NCBI RefSeq assembly: GCF_000765825.2
Contig: NZ_JRPE02000009.1
Coordinates: 1 to 64,000 of the forward strand
Length of the DNA stretch: 64,000 bases
Reading direction: 5' to 3'
From: Helicobacter magdeburgensis
GTDB taxonomy: Bacteria > Campylobacterota > Campylobacteria > Campylobacterales > Helicobacteraceae
How positions within the stretch are numbered: the stretch's first letter is position 1; every line of letters begins with the position of its first letter. Below the pieces are notes generated by a model that saw nothing but the letters and a program-made list of their open reading frames with translations, did not search any database and was not told the DNA's origin. Below, piece by piece: positions 45,059 through 53,643 of this stretch. The translations under genes were made by a program, and so were the position numbers.

Positions 45059-45167
45059 TTATAAACCCTTTGTGTAAGCCTTTAACACAAATTTTTTGTG
45101 CTAGAATCAAGCGAGTATTCTAACGCAAATTAAATAACCACGAGATTCTAAATATAAAGCAGACACG

Positions 45168-46028
45168 ATGACAAACAAGCAAAGACAAAAGATTCAAAAG
45201 CTCCTTGATACACAATACAGCTTAAGAAACACAGATGATGAGTTAAAGCAAACTAGCCCCGATCCGCTCCTTGTAGCTAGAATCTACAAAGAAGATTCTC
45301 ATTTTGCCGAGATAGCCTTGATATGTGCGTTATTATCTTATGGTAACGCAAAGATGATTGTAAAATTACTCCAAAGCCTTGATTTTGGGCTTTTAACGCG
45401 TGGGATTGATAGAATACAAAAGGCTAACTTTCCGCATTATAGATTCCAAACAAGCTGGGATATACGGGGGCTTTTTATGCTCGTTAAGATTTTACTTGAA
45501 TCTGGTGGGCTACTACAATGCTTTATGCAAGGCTATGAATCCTGCCCACACACAAAGAGTAAAAGTCAATGGAGTAAAAGCAATAATCCTAATCACGCTA
45601 AGATTCTAAGTGGAATCTATTATTGCATAGATACGCTTCACACTCTAGCTAACAGGCATAAAATCCCCATCACCCAAGGGCTAAGATTCTTGCTTGGCAG
45701 TTCCCATAGCACTTATTTAGCACAATATCACAGCATTCCTCATAATGCCTCGTGTCTCAAGCGGTGGAATATGCTCTTGCGTTGGCTCATACGCAAAGAT
45801 AGGCTAGATGTCGGTGTGTGGGCTTGGCATCTGCATTCTTCAAATCTTATTTTACCCCTTGATACGCATACTTTTAGAATCTGCGGGAAGTTAGGCATTC
45901 TAAAACGCAAAAGCTATGATTTATCCGCCGCACTTGAAGCGACTGATACTTTGGCACTTTTTAATCCTAAAGACCCAATAGCTTACGATTTTGCACTCTA
46001 TCGCTTGGGGCAGAATGGAATCTTATAG
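45168..46028 (+). CDS. TIGR02757 family protein
   Basis: A 286-residue soluble protein of a conserved bacterial family of unknown function. Family features are the start LLDTQYSLRNTDDELKQTSPDPL, AEIALICALLSYGNAKMIVKLL, the middle FLLGSSHSTYL, and the C-terminal LKRWNMLLRWLIRKDRLDVGVW with LDTHTFRICGKLGILKRKS. The helix-rich sequence and the late Leu-Asp-Thr-His segment recall helix-hairpin-helix DNA glycosylases, but I cannot assign an activity. It converges with the pseudopilin gene, leaving one base between their ends. Confidence 0.8.
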   Translation: MTNKQRQKIQKLLDTQYSLRNTDDELKQTSPDPLLVARIYKEDSHFAEIALICALLSYGNAKMIVKLLQSLDFGLLTRGIDRIQKANFPHYRFQTSWDIRGLFMLVKILLESGGLLQCFMQGYESCPHTKSKSQWSKSNNPNHAKILSGIYYCIDTLHTLANRHKIPITQGLRFLLGSSHSTYLAQYHSIPHNASCLKRWNMLLRWLIRKDRLDVGVWAWHLHSSNLILPLDTHTFRICGKLGILKRKSYDLSAALEATDTLALFNPKDPIAYDFALYRLGQNGIL

Positions 46029-46029
46029 G

Positions 46030-46455
46030 CTATTTATCTAAGATTCTATCGCTAAACTCCTTGCAAAGTGGTTGGGAGAGATTGCACGAAATAATGGGAT
46101 TAAGGCTTAAATCACTTGGCTGGATAGAAAAATATAGAATCTGTGAGTTTATAGTAGCTTTCAATGCGTTAGATTCTAAGCTAAAGCGGCAGGTTGGCGT
46201 AGAATCTAATGTAGCTGTTTGTAAAATCTGCCTTGCAATCTCGGGCTGAAAGGAATTTGCTTGTATAAAGGCTTGAGTGTAATATTTACTCAAAGCATTT
46301 TGCGTAAAAGCAAGTTTAGCTTTAAGCCTTAGCACACATTGCTTGTGCTGGATATGCCCCATATATTTTATACCCACACTTGCGAGTATGCCTACAATAA
46401 TAATCACGCAAAGCACTTCAAAGGCACTAAAAGCACTCCGCTTAGAATATCGCAT
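46030..46455 (-). CDS. Type IV pilin-like protein (pseudopilin)
   Basis: A 141-residue pseudopilin. The prepilin leader is RYSKRSA, cleaved before Phe, with Glu at mature position 5 (FSAFEVL) and the hydrophobic helix LCVIIIVGILASVGIKYMG. The globular part has two Cys pairs that could form disulfides near the C-terminus (SCNLSQPLCKEF). The gene overlaps the preceding pseudopilin gene by 14 nt, so the two are cotranscribed. In Campylobacter, such proteins (CtsG, CtsT) serve natural transformation. Confidence 0.85.
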   Translation of the reverse strand: MRYSKRSAFSAFEVLCVIIIVGILASVGIKYMGHIQHKQCVLRLKAKLAFTQNALSKYYTQAFIQANSFQPEIARQILQTATLDSTPTCRFSLESNALKATINSQILYFSIQPSDLSLNPIISCNLSQPLCKEFSDRILDK

Positions 46456-46927
46456 TTGATGTGCTAAGGGGGATTTCTTTGCGTGTAGGGTGGCGTTTTA
46501 GGAGTTTTTCACAAAGTGGAGAATCTGGCTTTGGTTGAATGGATAGAATGAGCTTACCATTTTCCTGCATAAGGCTTACGCAATCATTTTCCATATCAAC
46601 ACTGCCATTTTTGGCAAGTTTTATGCCATTATTTTGGGCTATCCAACGCGATGTGCTAAGCCCGGCTAATTCTAGAATCCTAGCCCCATCAATGCTATTT
46701 GGGGCGATATTTTGGCTAAAAACCTCTCTTTGCAGGGCATTAAGTGTGCTGATGATGTCATTTTCAACGGCAATAAGCTGGGCGTCCGATCTTGTAAGAG
46801 ATAGGCGGGGCAGGGCAATGGCGGCTAAGATTCCAAGAATGATGATGACAAAGACAAGCTCCATCATACTGAAGGCTTTTCGCATTGCAAAAATTCTATG
46901 TGAATGGCGAGTTTGCGGTGTTTTCAT
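46442..46927 (-). CDS. Type IV pilin-like protein (pseudopilin)
   Basis: A 161-residue pseudopilin. The processing site is MRKA before FSMMEL (Glu at mature position 5), followed by VFVIIILGILAAIALPRL. The start may be the ATG at 46885, which gives a short leader, or 46927 as given, which overlaps the sixA stop by 4 nt and adds 14 residues. The globular domain is small and includes one possible Cys pair. Context: sixA-pseudopilin-pseudopilin with overlaps. A role in DNA uptake or a type II-like secretion complex is inferred. Confidence 0.85.
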   Translation of the reverse strand: MKTPQTRHSHRIFAMRKAFSMMELVFVIIILGILAAIALPRLSLTRSDAQLIAVENDIISTLNALQREVFSQNIAPNSIDGARILELAGLSTSRWIAQNNGIKLAKNGSVDMENDCVSLMQENGKLILSIQPKPDSPLCEKLLKRHPTRKEIPLSTSNAIF

Positions 46928-47457
46928 TTTGTCTTAAAATCTTCAAGCACAAAAGGTGGGATAACAAAATCAATCACTCCACTTCCTTCAAAATCTTTTG
47001 CAAGACTTTTTGCACCCTGCTCTAAAACAAGGCGGATAAGCACACCCTTTGGCACAAGGGCATTAAAAGGTGGGGCGATATAAGTAGCAAAACTCTTTAA
47101 ATCCGGCTGATGCCCGATGATAAGCACATTTTGAGCCTCCATAAAAGCTTTGTTTTGTGTGAGTTTCATATAGCCTTCAAGCCCACAATCAGGTGCAATA
47201 TATTCACTTATCATAATGCAATTTTTAGGCAAAAACTTTTTCAAAGGCTTTAAAGTCTGCAATGTCCGCTTAGCAGGGGAGCAAACAACAAGATCAAAGC
47301 TTAAATGCTCTAGGGCAAACTTTGCGATATGCTTACTTTGAATCTTGCCAAGCTTGCTAAGTGGGCGAAACAAATCGCTTTTATCTTTTTTGTTTGTTAG
47401 GCGATATTCTTCCCTGCTTATCGTATCTGCGTGTCGCAAAAGCGTGATAGTTTTCAT
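46924..47457 (-). CDS. sixA: SixA-like phosphohistidine phosphatase
   Basis: A 177-residue histidine phosphatase-superfamily protein. The catalytic motif is ITLLRHADTISREEY (Arg-His-Ala in place of Arg-His-Gly, as in SixA), with the second Arg in VVCSPAKRTLQTL and the second His in VLIIGHQPDLK. SixA removes phosphate from histidine-phosphotransfer domains in E. coli. Its partner here is unknown. It starts one base after mtnN and its stop overlaps the pseudopilin start. Confidence 0.85.
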   Translation of the reverse strand: MKTITLLRHADTISREEYRLTNKKDKSDLFRPLSKLGKIQSKHIAKFALEHLSFDLVVCSPAKRTLQTLKPLKKFLPKNCIMISEYIAPDCGLEGYMKLTQNKAFMEAQNVLIIGHQPDLKSFATYIAPPFNALVPKGVLIRLVLEQGAKSLAKDFEGSGVIDFVIPPFVLEDFKTK

Positions 47458-48153
47458 CTATGCCCCCAGCAAATTTTCGCACATTTTTAGCACAACCTCC
47501 GCACTTCGTTTAGCCGAACTCTCTAAAAACTCATCAAAGCTCACATCGGCACTGCCATCGGCACTATCGCTAATGGATCGTAAGATACAAAATGGCACTT
47601 GTAATAAATCACACACCACCGCCACAGAAGCCCCCTCCATTTCCACCGCATCGGCTTTAAAGTTTGAGATAATCCACTGCTTTTTCTCACTATCAGCAAT
47701 AAACGCATCGCCAGATGCAATAATGCCCTGCTGCAAGTCAATGCCTTGTGCTTTGGCTACTTGTTTTGCCAAAGTATTAAGATTCTTATCTGCCTCTATA
47801 TAGACTTTACTTTCGGGTATAAAGCCTAGCGGATGTCCAAAGGCGGTAATATCCACATCGTGCTGACATAGCTTCTCTGCAAGGAGCAAATCGCCCACTT
47901 TCAAATCCGCATTTAGCCCCCCAGCAACACCGCTAAAGATGATTGTCTCACATTGAAAATATAAAATCATTGTGCTAGCAGTAAGGGCGGCGTGCACCTT
48001 GCCGATTTTGCTATACGCGATAAAAATTTTATGCGTTCCTTGTGTGATTTCATAATAAGTATTGCCGCCCACTTGTATTTTTTTGTAATCTCCAAATTTT
48101 TCAAGCAATGGCGTGATTTCCTCCACCATCGCTCCTATGATTCCAAGCCTCAT
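47458..48153 (-). CDS. mtnN: MTA/SAH (aminofutalosine) nucleosidase
   Basis: MtnN removes adenine from methylthioadenosine, S-adenosylhomocysteine and, in Campylobacterota, 6-amino-6-deoxyfutalosine for menaquinone synthesis. Family features are GIIGAMVEEITPLLEKF, FSGVAGGLNADLKVGDLLLA, and the ribose-binding VEMEGASVAVVC with Glu-Met-Glu. The catalytic Asp is in SISDSADGSA. Length is 231 residues. fabD is upstream and sixA follows after one base. Confidence 0.94.
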   Translation of the reverse strand: MRLGIIGAMVEEITPLLEKFGDYKKIQVGGNTYYEITQGTHKIFIAYSKIGKVHAALTASTMILYFQCETIIFSGVAGGLNADLKVGDLLLAEKLCQHDVDITAFGHPLGFIPESKVYIEADKNLNTLAKQVAKAQGIDLQQGIIASGDAFIADSEKKQWIISNFKADAVEMEGASVAVVCDLLQVPFCILRSISDSADGSADVSFDEFLESSAKRSAEVVLKMCENLLGA

Positions 48154-48166
48154 TTGCCAATCTCCT

Positions 48167-49096
48167 TTATGCTTTAATTGAATCTAGACATTCTTTTAAT
48201 GTTGCAAGATTGCTTATATTCCAAGTTGGGCGTGAGCTTAGACGCTTATTTAGCCCACGCAAGACATTGCCATTACCAAACTCAATAAACACATCAATGT
48301 GATCATTAAGCTTTGCAATGCTTTGCTTATAATACACAGGCTGTGTAAGTTGCTTCCCTAAAAGCTCTTTTGCTTGGGCTTTTGTGTTATATGTTTCAAG
48401 TGTGGCATTTGAAAGGATAGGTGTGCTTAAATTTTCTTTCAAGCTCTTATCCAAAACCTCCATAAATGGCACAACCGCAGATTCTAATAAAGGACAATGA
48501 CTTGCCACAGACATCGGCAAAAGCAAAGCCCTTTTTGCCCCAAGAGCTTTGATGTCCGCTTCACTTGCAGCCAAATCATCTTTGCTTCCCGCCAAAACAA
48601 TCTGCCCTTCGCCATTGTAATTCGCACACCAAATGCTTTTGCCCTTATTTCGCGCTTCAGCACAAAAAGATTCCAATTTAGAATCTTCCACGCCCACAAC
48701 GACCATCATACCGACATTTTTACCCTCACACGCCTTTGCCATAAGCTCACCTCTTTTTTGTGTGAGCTGAATGCCTTGTGCAAAGCTCATACCCTCACTT
48801 AGCACCACTGCACTCACTTCGCCCAAAGAATGCCCCAACGCCACGCTTGGCATAATGGGATACTCACTTTGTAAGATATTATGTGCCACCGCACTTACAA
48901 GAAAAATGGCAGGTTGCGTGTATTGTGTGAGATTAAGCTTATCATTTTCTTCAAATAAAAGCGATTTCATATCTAAGTTTAACGCATCAGAGGCTTGTTC
49001 AAAAAACTCTTTTGCGATAGCAAAATTATCATAGAGTTCCTTACCCATACCCACGCTTTGTGAGCCTTGACCGGGAAAAATAAAAGCATAATTCAT
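48167..49096 (-). CDS. fabD: Malonyl-CoA:ACP transacylase
   Basis: FabD loads malonate onto acyl carrier protein. The active-site Ser is in ALGHSLGEVSA (Gly-His-Ser-Leu-Gly), and the His is in MSVASHCPLLES. The start FIFPGQGSQSVGMGKEL is typical. I place the start at 49096, where AAAGGA lies 5-6 nt upstream; a longer ORF to 49165 adds 23 unrelated residues. Length becomes 309 residues, normal for FabD. It heads the fabD-mtnN-sixA-pseudopilin run. Confidence 0.95.
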   Translation of the reverse strand: MNYAFIFPGQGSQSVGMGKELYDNFAIAKEFFEQASDALNLDMKSLLFEENDKLNLTQYTQPAIFLVSAVAHNILQSEYPIMPSVALGHSLGEVSAVVLSEGMSFAQGIQLTQKRGELMAKACEGKNVGMMVVVGVEDSKLESFCAEARNKGKSIWCANYNGEGQIVLAGSKDDLAASEADIKALGAKRALLLPMSVASHCPLLESAVVPFMEVLDKSLKENLSTPILSNATLETYNTKAQAKELLGKQLTQPVYYKQSIAKLNDHIDVFIEFGNGNVLRGLNKRLSSRPTWNISNLATLKECLDSIKA

Positions 49097-49289
49097 CAAA
49101 ATCCTTTGTGTAAATTGAGGGCTGATTGTAGCATTACTTTGCTTTATTTGTCTTTTGTGGCTCAAAAAGGAGATGAAAATATCAAAAATTTTACATTTTT
49201 TATAAGGATTCTAGAATCTGCAATGAAGTTAGGCTGTGTTAAGGGTAGTTTTATGAAATTTTTCTTAGAATGTCGTTCTTTTTTGACAA

Positions 49290-49380
49290 GGACAGGTGGG
49301 TGAGTTGGCTGAAACCACATCCCTGCTAAGGATGCATAGCCGCAAGGTTATCGAGGGTTCGAATCCCTCCCTGTCCGCCA
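49290..49380 (+). tRNA. tRNA-Ser (GCU anticodon)
   Basis: The acceptor GGACAGG pairs with CCTGTCC before an encoded GCCA end. The anticodon loop CTGCTAA (49323-49329) has anticodon GCT at 49325-49327 on a 5-bp stem. A long variable arm (GCATAGCCGCAAGGTTATC region) and a GGTTCGAATCC T-arm confirm a class II serine tRNA. A -10-like TAGAAT sits at 49266-49271. A small hairpin with AGAATCT at its centre and a T5 run follow (49385-49408). Confidence 0.96.
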
Positions 49381-49429
49381 CTTGGCAGAATCTGCATTAT
49401 CTCTTTTTAGCCTAGATTTTCTTACAGCC

Positions 49430-49795
49430 TTAAAACTCTTCTAAAATGATAAATTTATACTTCAAGCTCTCCAAATCGTGCTTTAATCGTTTATTCTCAT
49501 CAAGCAACATATCGTGCTGGGTTTGCAAAAGGGCAATGTCCTTACTCAAATAATAAATGCTATTAGAAAGATAAATCTTTGGCACACATACTACAAGCAC
49601 CGCACACAAAATAAGCCCTGCTATTTTTAGCTCCCTTTTGCCTAGCCCACTGCCCCGCATCAAATCCGCAGAATCTGTGGATTCAAAAGATTCAAATAGC
49701 ATATCCTTTTCTTCTTCGCTCACACGCATTTTTACAGAATCTGGCAGGATAATATCATTAAGATTTATGGGCTTGTCTCTATTATAGTCATTCAT
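49430..49795 (-). CDS. FtsL-like membrane protein
   Basis: A 121-residue bitopic protein: a cytoplasmic region with NLNDIILPDS, one membrane helix (LKIAGLILCAVLVVCVPKIYL) and a periplasmic coiled coil (YLSKDIALLQTQHDMLLDENKRLKHDLESL). It overlaps rsmH by 4 nt, the place where ftsL normally sits in the division cluster. This arrangement and topology suggest an FtsL-type divisome component, but sequence identity to FtsL is not evident. Confidence 0.68.
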   Translation of the reverse strand: MNDYNRDKPINLNDIILPDSVKMRVSEEEKDMLFESFESTDSADLMRGSGLGKRELKIAGLILCAVLVVCVPKIYLSNSIYYLSKDIALLQTQHDMLLDENKRLKHDLESLKYKFIILEEF

Positions 49796-50727
49796 ATCTT
49801 TGCTCCTAGTTGAAAAATTCTTAGTTTCGCACTGCGGGAGCGTTTATTTTGAATAATTTCAGTTTCACTTGGCAAAATGGGCTTTTTAGTGAGAATGCTC
49901 CCTAAAGCGTTGTTATTCCCACACTCACATTTTAAAGCATTCTCTTCACATTTACAGCTTTTTGCCCATTGCTTAAAAGTTTGCTTGATGATTCTATCTT
50001 CAAGCGAGTGAAAAGAGATAATAGCTACCTTGCAATCATACAACACACCATTTATAAAGGCAGATTCTATACTTTGAAGTAAAGTTTGTAGCTGCTCTAA
50101 CTCACCATTAACCTCAATACGCAACGCTTGAAACGCTAAAGTCGCAGGGTGAATCCCACCAATGCGTGGAAAATGCCTTTCAATCAACTCACTTAATTCC
50201 AAAGCACTCTCAAATGGCTTTTTCTCACGGGCAGAAACAATAATCTCTGTGAGTTTCTTGCTTTGCCGTATCTCGCCATAGATTCTAAAAATCTCTTCCA
50301 AACGCATTGCGGAATAGGTGTTTATAACCTTAGCTGCATTAAGATTCTGCGTAGAATCCATACGCATATCAAGATTATTTGAAGTAAAGCTAAAACCCCT
50401 GTGCTTATCATCAAGTTGCATAGAGCTTACCCCAATATCAGCCAAAATCCCTTTCACCTGTGCTAGTTGCTCATTGCCAAGTAAATCTAGGGCGTTAGCA
50501 AAGGCACTATGCCGAATATGTAAGCGTGAAGCATAAGGGGCTAGACGCTGCTTTGCCAAAGACAGAGCATTTTCATCTCTATCAAAAGCATAGATATGTA
50601 TGTTTGGGTTTTGCTCTAATAAACTAAGTGTATGTCCCCCATAGCCCAAAGTGCAGTCGATAACCGCCCCACTCTCTAGATTCAGTGCTTCTAGCACTTC
50701 ATTTTTTAAAACGGAAAAATGCTTCAT
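49792..50727 (-). CDS. rsmH: 16S rRNA (cytosine1402-N4)-methyltransferase
   Basis: RsmH (MraW) methylates N4 of C1402 in the 16S rRNA P-site region. The N-terminal HFSVLKNEVLEAL is the conserved opening, with the SAM loop VIDCTLGYGGHTLSLLE, the acidic FDRDENAL and ILADIGVSSMQLDDKHRGFSF. The C-terminal helices include AIISFHSLEDRIIKQTF and NKRSRSAKLRIFQ. Length is 311 residues. A short CGE-rich insertion (KCEENALKCECGN) looks like a Cys cluster that may bind metal. The downstream FtsL-like gene overlaps by 4 nt. Confidence 0.95.
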   Translation of the reverse strand: MKHFSVLKNEVLEALNLESGAVIDCTLGYGGHTLSLLEQNPNIHIYAFDRDENALSLAKQRLAPYASRLHIRHSAFANALDLLGNEQLAQVKGILADIGVSSMQLDDKHRGFSFTSNNLDMRMDSTQNLNAAKVINTYSAMRLEEIFRIYGEIRQSKKLTEIIVSAREKKPFESALELSELIERHFPRIGGIHPATLAFQALRIEVNGELEQLQTLLQSIESAFINGVLYDCKVAIISFHSLEDRIIKQTFKQWAKSCKCEENALKCECGNNNALGSILTKKPILPSETEIIQNKRSRSAKLRIFQLGAKI

Positions 50728-50741
50728 ATGGATTCTAGATT

Positions 50742-51323
50742 CTAAGGCTTAAAGGAATCAAAGCGGAGATTATTATCAAGAATGATTTGATGTTCTTTGT
50801 AAGCGGAGTTTTTAAGGCTTATCATCATCACAAAATAGATTTGTTTGCTTTTCTCATCAAATTCCATTTTTAATGGCAACTCAACTTTTGCAAAATAAGG
50901 CATCGTATTTGCCCAAACAATAAACTCTTCAATACTTTGAACAGAAGACGCATAGCCCTTCACCTGATAGCGTGTGTCAAAAATATCAAGCTCTTTTGTA
51001 TTGCTGATAGCCTTAACTTCAAGGGCGTTGAAATGTCCTTGCAAAAGCTCTTGAAGCTTAAGCTCATCACCCTTATTATGAATGGCTGATAGGATATTGT
51101 AATTTTGCACCACAAGGGTTTTGAGCTGGGATTCTATAGCTTGATAGTCTTTGTTAATTTGATTAAAAGCAATTTTTGATTTTTTGGCTTCAAGGGCTTG
51201 TTTTTTATATTCTTCAATTTGTGGCAAAAGAAACTTAGTAATACCAAACACGCACACAGACACAAAAATCAAAAACCACACAAAGTTTTTTATTGCATAA
51301 TCTGTGTTAAAGTCATTATTCAT
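50742..51323 (-). CDS. PilO-like inner-membrane protein
   Basis: A 193-residue bitopic protein with an N-terminal membrane helix (FVWFLIFVSVCVFGITKFLL), a coiled coil (EEYKKQALEAKKSKIAFNQI) and a ferredoxin-like globular part (YQVKGYASSVQSIEEFIVWAN), the layout of PilO/GspM. Its start overlaps the PilN-like gene by 8 nt. The three genes at 50.7-52.9 kb form a PilM-N-O-like trio that, in type II secretion or transformation systems, links the cytoplasmic ATPase to the pilus platform. The comparison is by topology and order; sequence identity to known PilO is low. Confidence 0.62.
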   Translation of the reverse strand: MNNDFNTDYAIKNFVWFLIFVSVCVFGITKFLLPQIEEYKKQALEAKKSKIAFNQINKDYQAIESQLKTLVVQNYNILSAIHNKGDELKLQELLQGHFNALEVKAISNTKELDIFDTRYQVKGYASSVQSIEEFIVWANTMPYFAKVELPLKMEFDEKSKQIYFVMMISLKNSAYKEHQIILDNNLRFDSFKP

Positions 51324-51864
51324 TACTCATATCCTTATCTTCTACATTGAGCGGTTTTAGGGCAGGATTAGTCTTACTCACTGATACAAAGTTAAACCAC
51401 CCGCTTGTGAGAGGATAAAACTCTACCCTTGTTTGTGTGAAAACAGCTCTTAGCGGGGCTTCAAGTAGGAACTTATACACTTCTTTTGATGGCGTTAAAC
51501 CACGCATTGTTAAAGTATTGTAATTTAGCTCAATGCTTCTTGCTGTGATTTGATCAGGGATAAGCTTTAAAAGGTTTGACACACCATCTTTTAGTGCCTG
51601 ATTCTGTGCTTGAATCTCCGCCCCAAGCTTAATCTCATAATCTAATCGCTCTATATAATCTTTTACAACAATTGCCTTTAACTTCGCGCTTTGGATATCT
51701 TGCTCAATACTTGCTTGCTCATTGATTTTGGCGACACTCTGCCTTTCAAGCACTTTTGCAAAAGCCAAAATACATATAAATGCCAATACACTATAAAAAA
51801 TCCAAATTTTCGTATAGCGTTTAAGAATACTCTTTGGTTTTGGCTGGATAAAACTATATGCCAT
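51316..51864 (-). CDS. PilN-like inner-membrane protein
   Basis: A 182-residue bitopic protein with a short cytoplasmic start (YSFIQPKPKSILKRY), one membrane helix (IWIFYSVLAFICILAFAKVL), a coiled coil and a periplasmic segment LLKLIPDQITARSIELNY followed by LTMRGLTPSKEVYKFL, which is the PilN/GspL pattern. The cytoplasmic motif resembles the PilN peptide that docks on PilM. It lies 3 nt after the PilM-like gene. It was recognised by topology, motif and position, not by search. Confidence 0.65.
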   Translation of the reverse strand: MAYSFIQPKPKSILKRYTKIWIFYSVLAFICILAFAKVLERQSVAKINEQASIEQDIQSAKLKAIVVKDYIERLDYEIKLGAEIQAQNQALKDGVSNLLKLIPDQITARSIELNYNTLTMRGLTPSKEVYKFLLEAPLRAVFTQTRVEFYPLTSGWFNFVSVSKTNPALKPLNVEDKDMSNE

Positions 51865-51867
51865 TTT

Positions 51868-52893
51868 CTACCCTTGAGTGCCGCTAAGCTCGGCTTGTGC
51901 TAAGGCAATTAAGGCTTCTGGGATATTTAACGCCCTAACTTCAATATCAAGCATCAACGCATTACGCAAGTGATCAACAGCTTGTTCTGTAATGCCATAG
52001 GTATCTAAAATCACGATAGATTCTATAAATTGTGTGCTTGCATAAATGGGATTGCTATAAAACTCATTAATGGAGTTTTTTAGAATCTCAGCGGCATTTG
52101 AAGCACGAGCCAAGTCTCTTAAGCCCTCCAAGCGAGAGATTTCCATCTCTTGTTGCTCTTGCGTATCCACTTCTTGTGGAGCAAACTCTTTTCTAATAAG
52201 CTCCGCGTCTAAGTCCTCTAGCTCACCAATTTCATTAAGCTCATCAAGAGAGCCAAGGATAGAATCTAGACTGCTTATCTCCTGTAAAGAATGCACCTCA
52301 ACCGCAGAGAGACTTTCATCTTCGCTTTGTTCCAGCTCCCCACCCATCATAAAAAAGCCACCAAAATACACACCCTTTTTATCCGCAACAAAAAGTGTAA
52401 TACTCGCTCTCTCTTGTAAGACATAAAGTTTGAGTTTTGAACTTAGCCTTGTCTTAATATGCTCATACACAAGCATAAAAGGAGAAAAAAGATAGTCTAG
52501 TCCTAACGCACGGATATATTTCACGCGATTTTCATCAACCGCAAGTTGTTGGATATAAAAAAGCCATTGATTTGGCATTTCAACAATCCGTGAAGTTTTT
52601 GCATTTACGCCAAATTTGATTAAATCACCCTTTTTTGCACAATTTGCCAAGCCTTGATTATAAGTCTTGCTCATTGCACTAAGATAGGTAAAAGGATACC
52701 TACGCTTATAGCTTTTAATCAGCTTTGCCGCCTCCATAGGTAGCTCTTTATCTACGATTTTATAATCCTTACTTATGGTGCTTTTTATGCGTTTATTTTT
52801 CATCACAACAATTTTGAGTGAGCAGACTTTTGCGTCTAGATTCACGCCAATAAGCACGGTAGAAAAGAATGGTTTCAGTAGAAAATTTAACAA
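51868..52893 (-). CDS. PilM-like / Cts-type membrane-platform protein
   Basis: A 341-residue protein, TTG start with GGAGAT upstream. The first 220 residues look like a degenerate actin-like (PilM) fold: VLIGVNLDAKVCSLKIVV resembles the opening strand and VLQERASITLFVADKKGVYFGG the second subdomain. An acidic helical region (ELEQSEDESLSA to about 260) follows. The C-terminus has ILKNSINEFYSNPIYASTQFIESIVILD, close to the type II/IV system pattern of PilM ends. A Cts-like role in DNA uptake is plausible. No ATP-binding motif is clear. Confidence 0.55.
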   Translation of the reverse strand: MLNFLLKPFFSTVLIGVNLDAKVCSLKIVVMKNKRIKSTISKDYKIVDKELPMEAAKLIKSYKRRYPFTYLSAMSKTYNQGLANCAKKGDLIKFGVNAKTSRIVEMPNQWLFYIQQLAVDENRVKYIRALGLDYLFSPFMLVYEHIKTRLSSKLKLYVLQERASITLFVADKKGVYFGGFFMMGGELEQSEDESLSAVEVHSLQEISSLDSILGSLDELNEIGELEDLDAELIRKEFAPQEVDTQEQQEMEISRLEGLRDLARASNAAEILKNSINEFYSNPIYASTQFIESIVILDTYGITEQAVDHLRNALMLDIEVRALNIPEALIALAQAELSGTQG

Positions 52894-52992
52894 CTTAGCA
52901 ATCTCCGCAACATTTTAAACTCCACATTTTCAGGCTCATATTTTGAGTTATTGTAGCAAAACTTTAATGAAGTTTCCAAAATCAATAAGCAT

Positions 52993-53643
52993 TTAGAGTT
53001 CCTTTTCTAAATGTGAAAGAAGCAAAGCCTTTGCATCATCTAGATTCATATCTCTTGGCACGACAAAACCATCTAACGCATAAAAGTCAATCCTTGAAAA
53101 TGGCTTTGGAATCTTAAACTTATCCCAAGTCTTTAACTCCCAATACCGACTATACACCACACGCATAGGAATAATGCGTTTTTGCGTCTTTTGGCTCATT
53201 GCTATCACGCCATCACCTATGCTGTGATATGGTCCCTTTGGTCCATCAGGGGCAATACCTATATCGTAGCCATTTTTAAGCAATTTAAGAGAATCTATAA
53301 GCACTTTTAGCCCACCTCGCGTTGTTGAACCACGCAAAGGTTTGAGCTTAAAATACTCACATAAGCTCACCATTAATTGTGCGTCAAAATGATGGGAAGC
53401 AATAATGTAAAAGCCCTTATCACGCCCCTGCTGCATTTGTTTTCTTAGCTTTTTATACAAAAATGGTAGCATACAAAATTCCCCGTGCCAAAATGCACCG
53501 ATGATATTTTCGCCACTTGTTTGTGGGCTAATAAAAAAGCGATGTCGGCTTAAAATATACAAAACCCACACAAGCACTAGCATCAGCGGTGGAATGATTT
53601 TACCTAGAATCTTACGCTTTGTTTCGCGACTAATCACTGCCAT
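52993..53643 (-). CDS. Lysophospholipid acyltransferase-family protein (DUF374)
   Basis: A 216-residue protein with an N-terminal membrane helix (PPLMLVLVWVLYILSRHRFF). The acyltransferase motif is HHFDAQLM (His-x4-Asp equivalent), followed by RGSTTRGGLKVL and the late IGIAPDGPKGP, all of the DUF374 branch related to LpxL/PlsC. It probably acylates a lipid A or phospholipid intermediate; the acceptor is unknown. Its start overlaps the miaB stop by 14 nt, as in H. pylori. Confidence 0.82.
   Translation of the reverse strand: MAVISRETKRKILGKIIPPLMLVLVWVLYILSRHRFFISPQTSGENIIGAFWHGEFCMLPFLYKKLRKQMQQGRDKGFYIIASHHFDAQLMVSLCEYFKLKPLRGSTTRGGLKVLIDSLKLLKNGYDIGIAPDGPKGPYHSIGDGVIAMSQKTQKRIIPMRVVYSRYWELKTWDKFKIPKPFSRIDFYALDGFVVPRDMNLDDAKALLLSHLEKEL

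Noticed and set aside
49096-49165. Upstream extension of fabD
   Set aside because: The added residues do not match FabD, and the conserved N-terminus with a good ribosome site begins at 49096.
49067-49303. Plus-strand ORF running into the tRNA
   Set aside because: It is antisense to the start of fabD and enters tRNA-Ser; no coding features.
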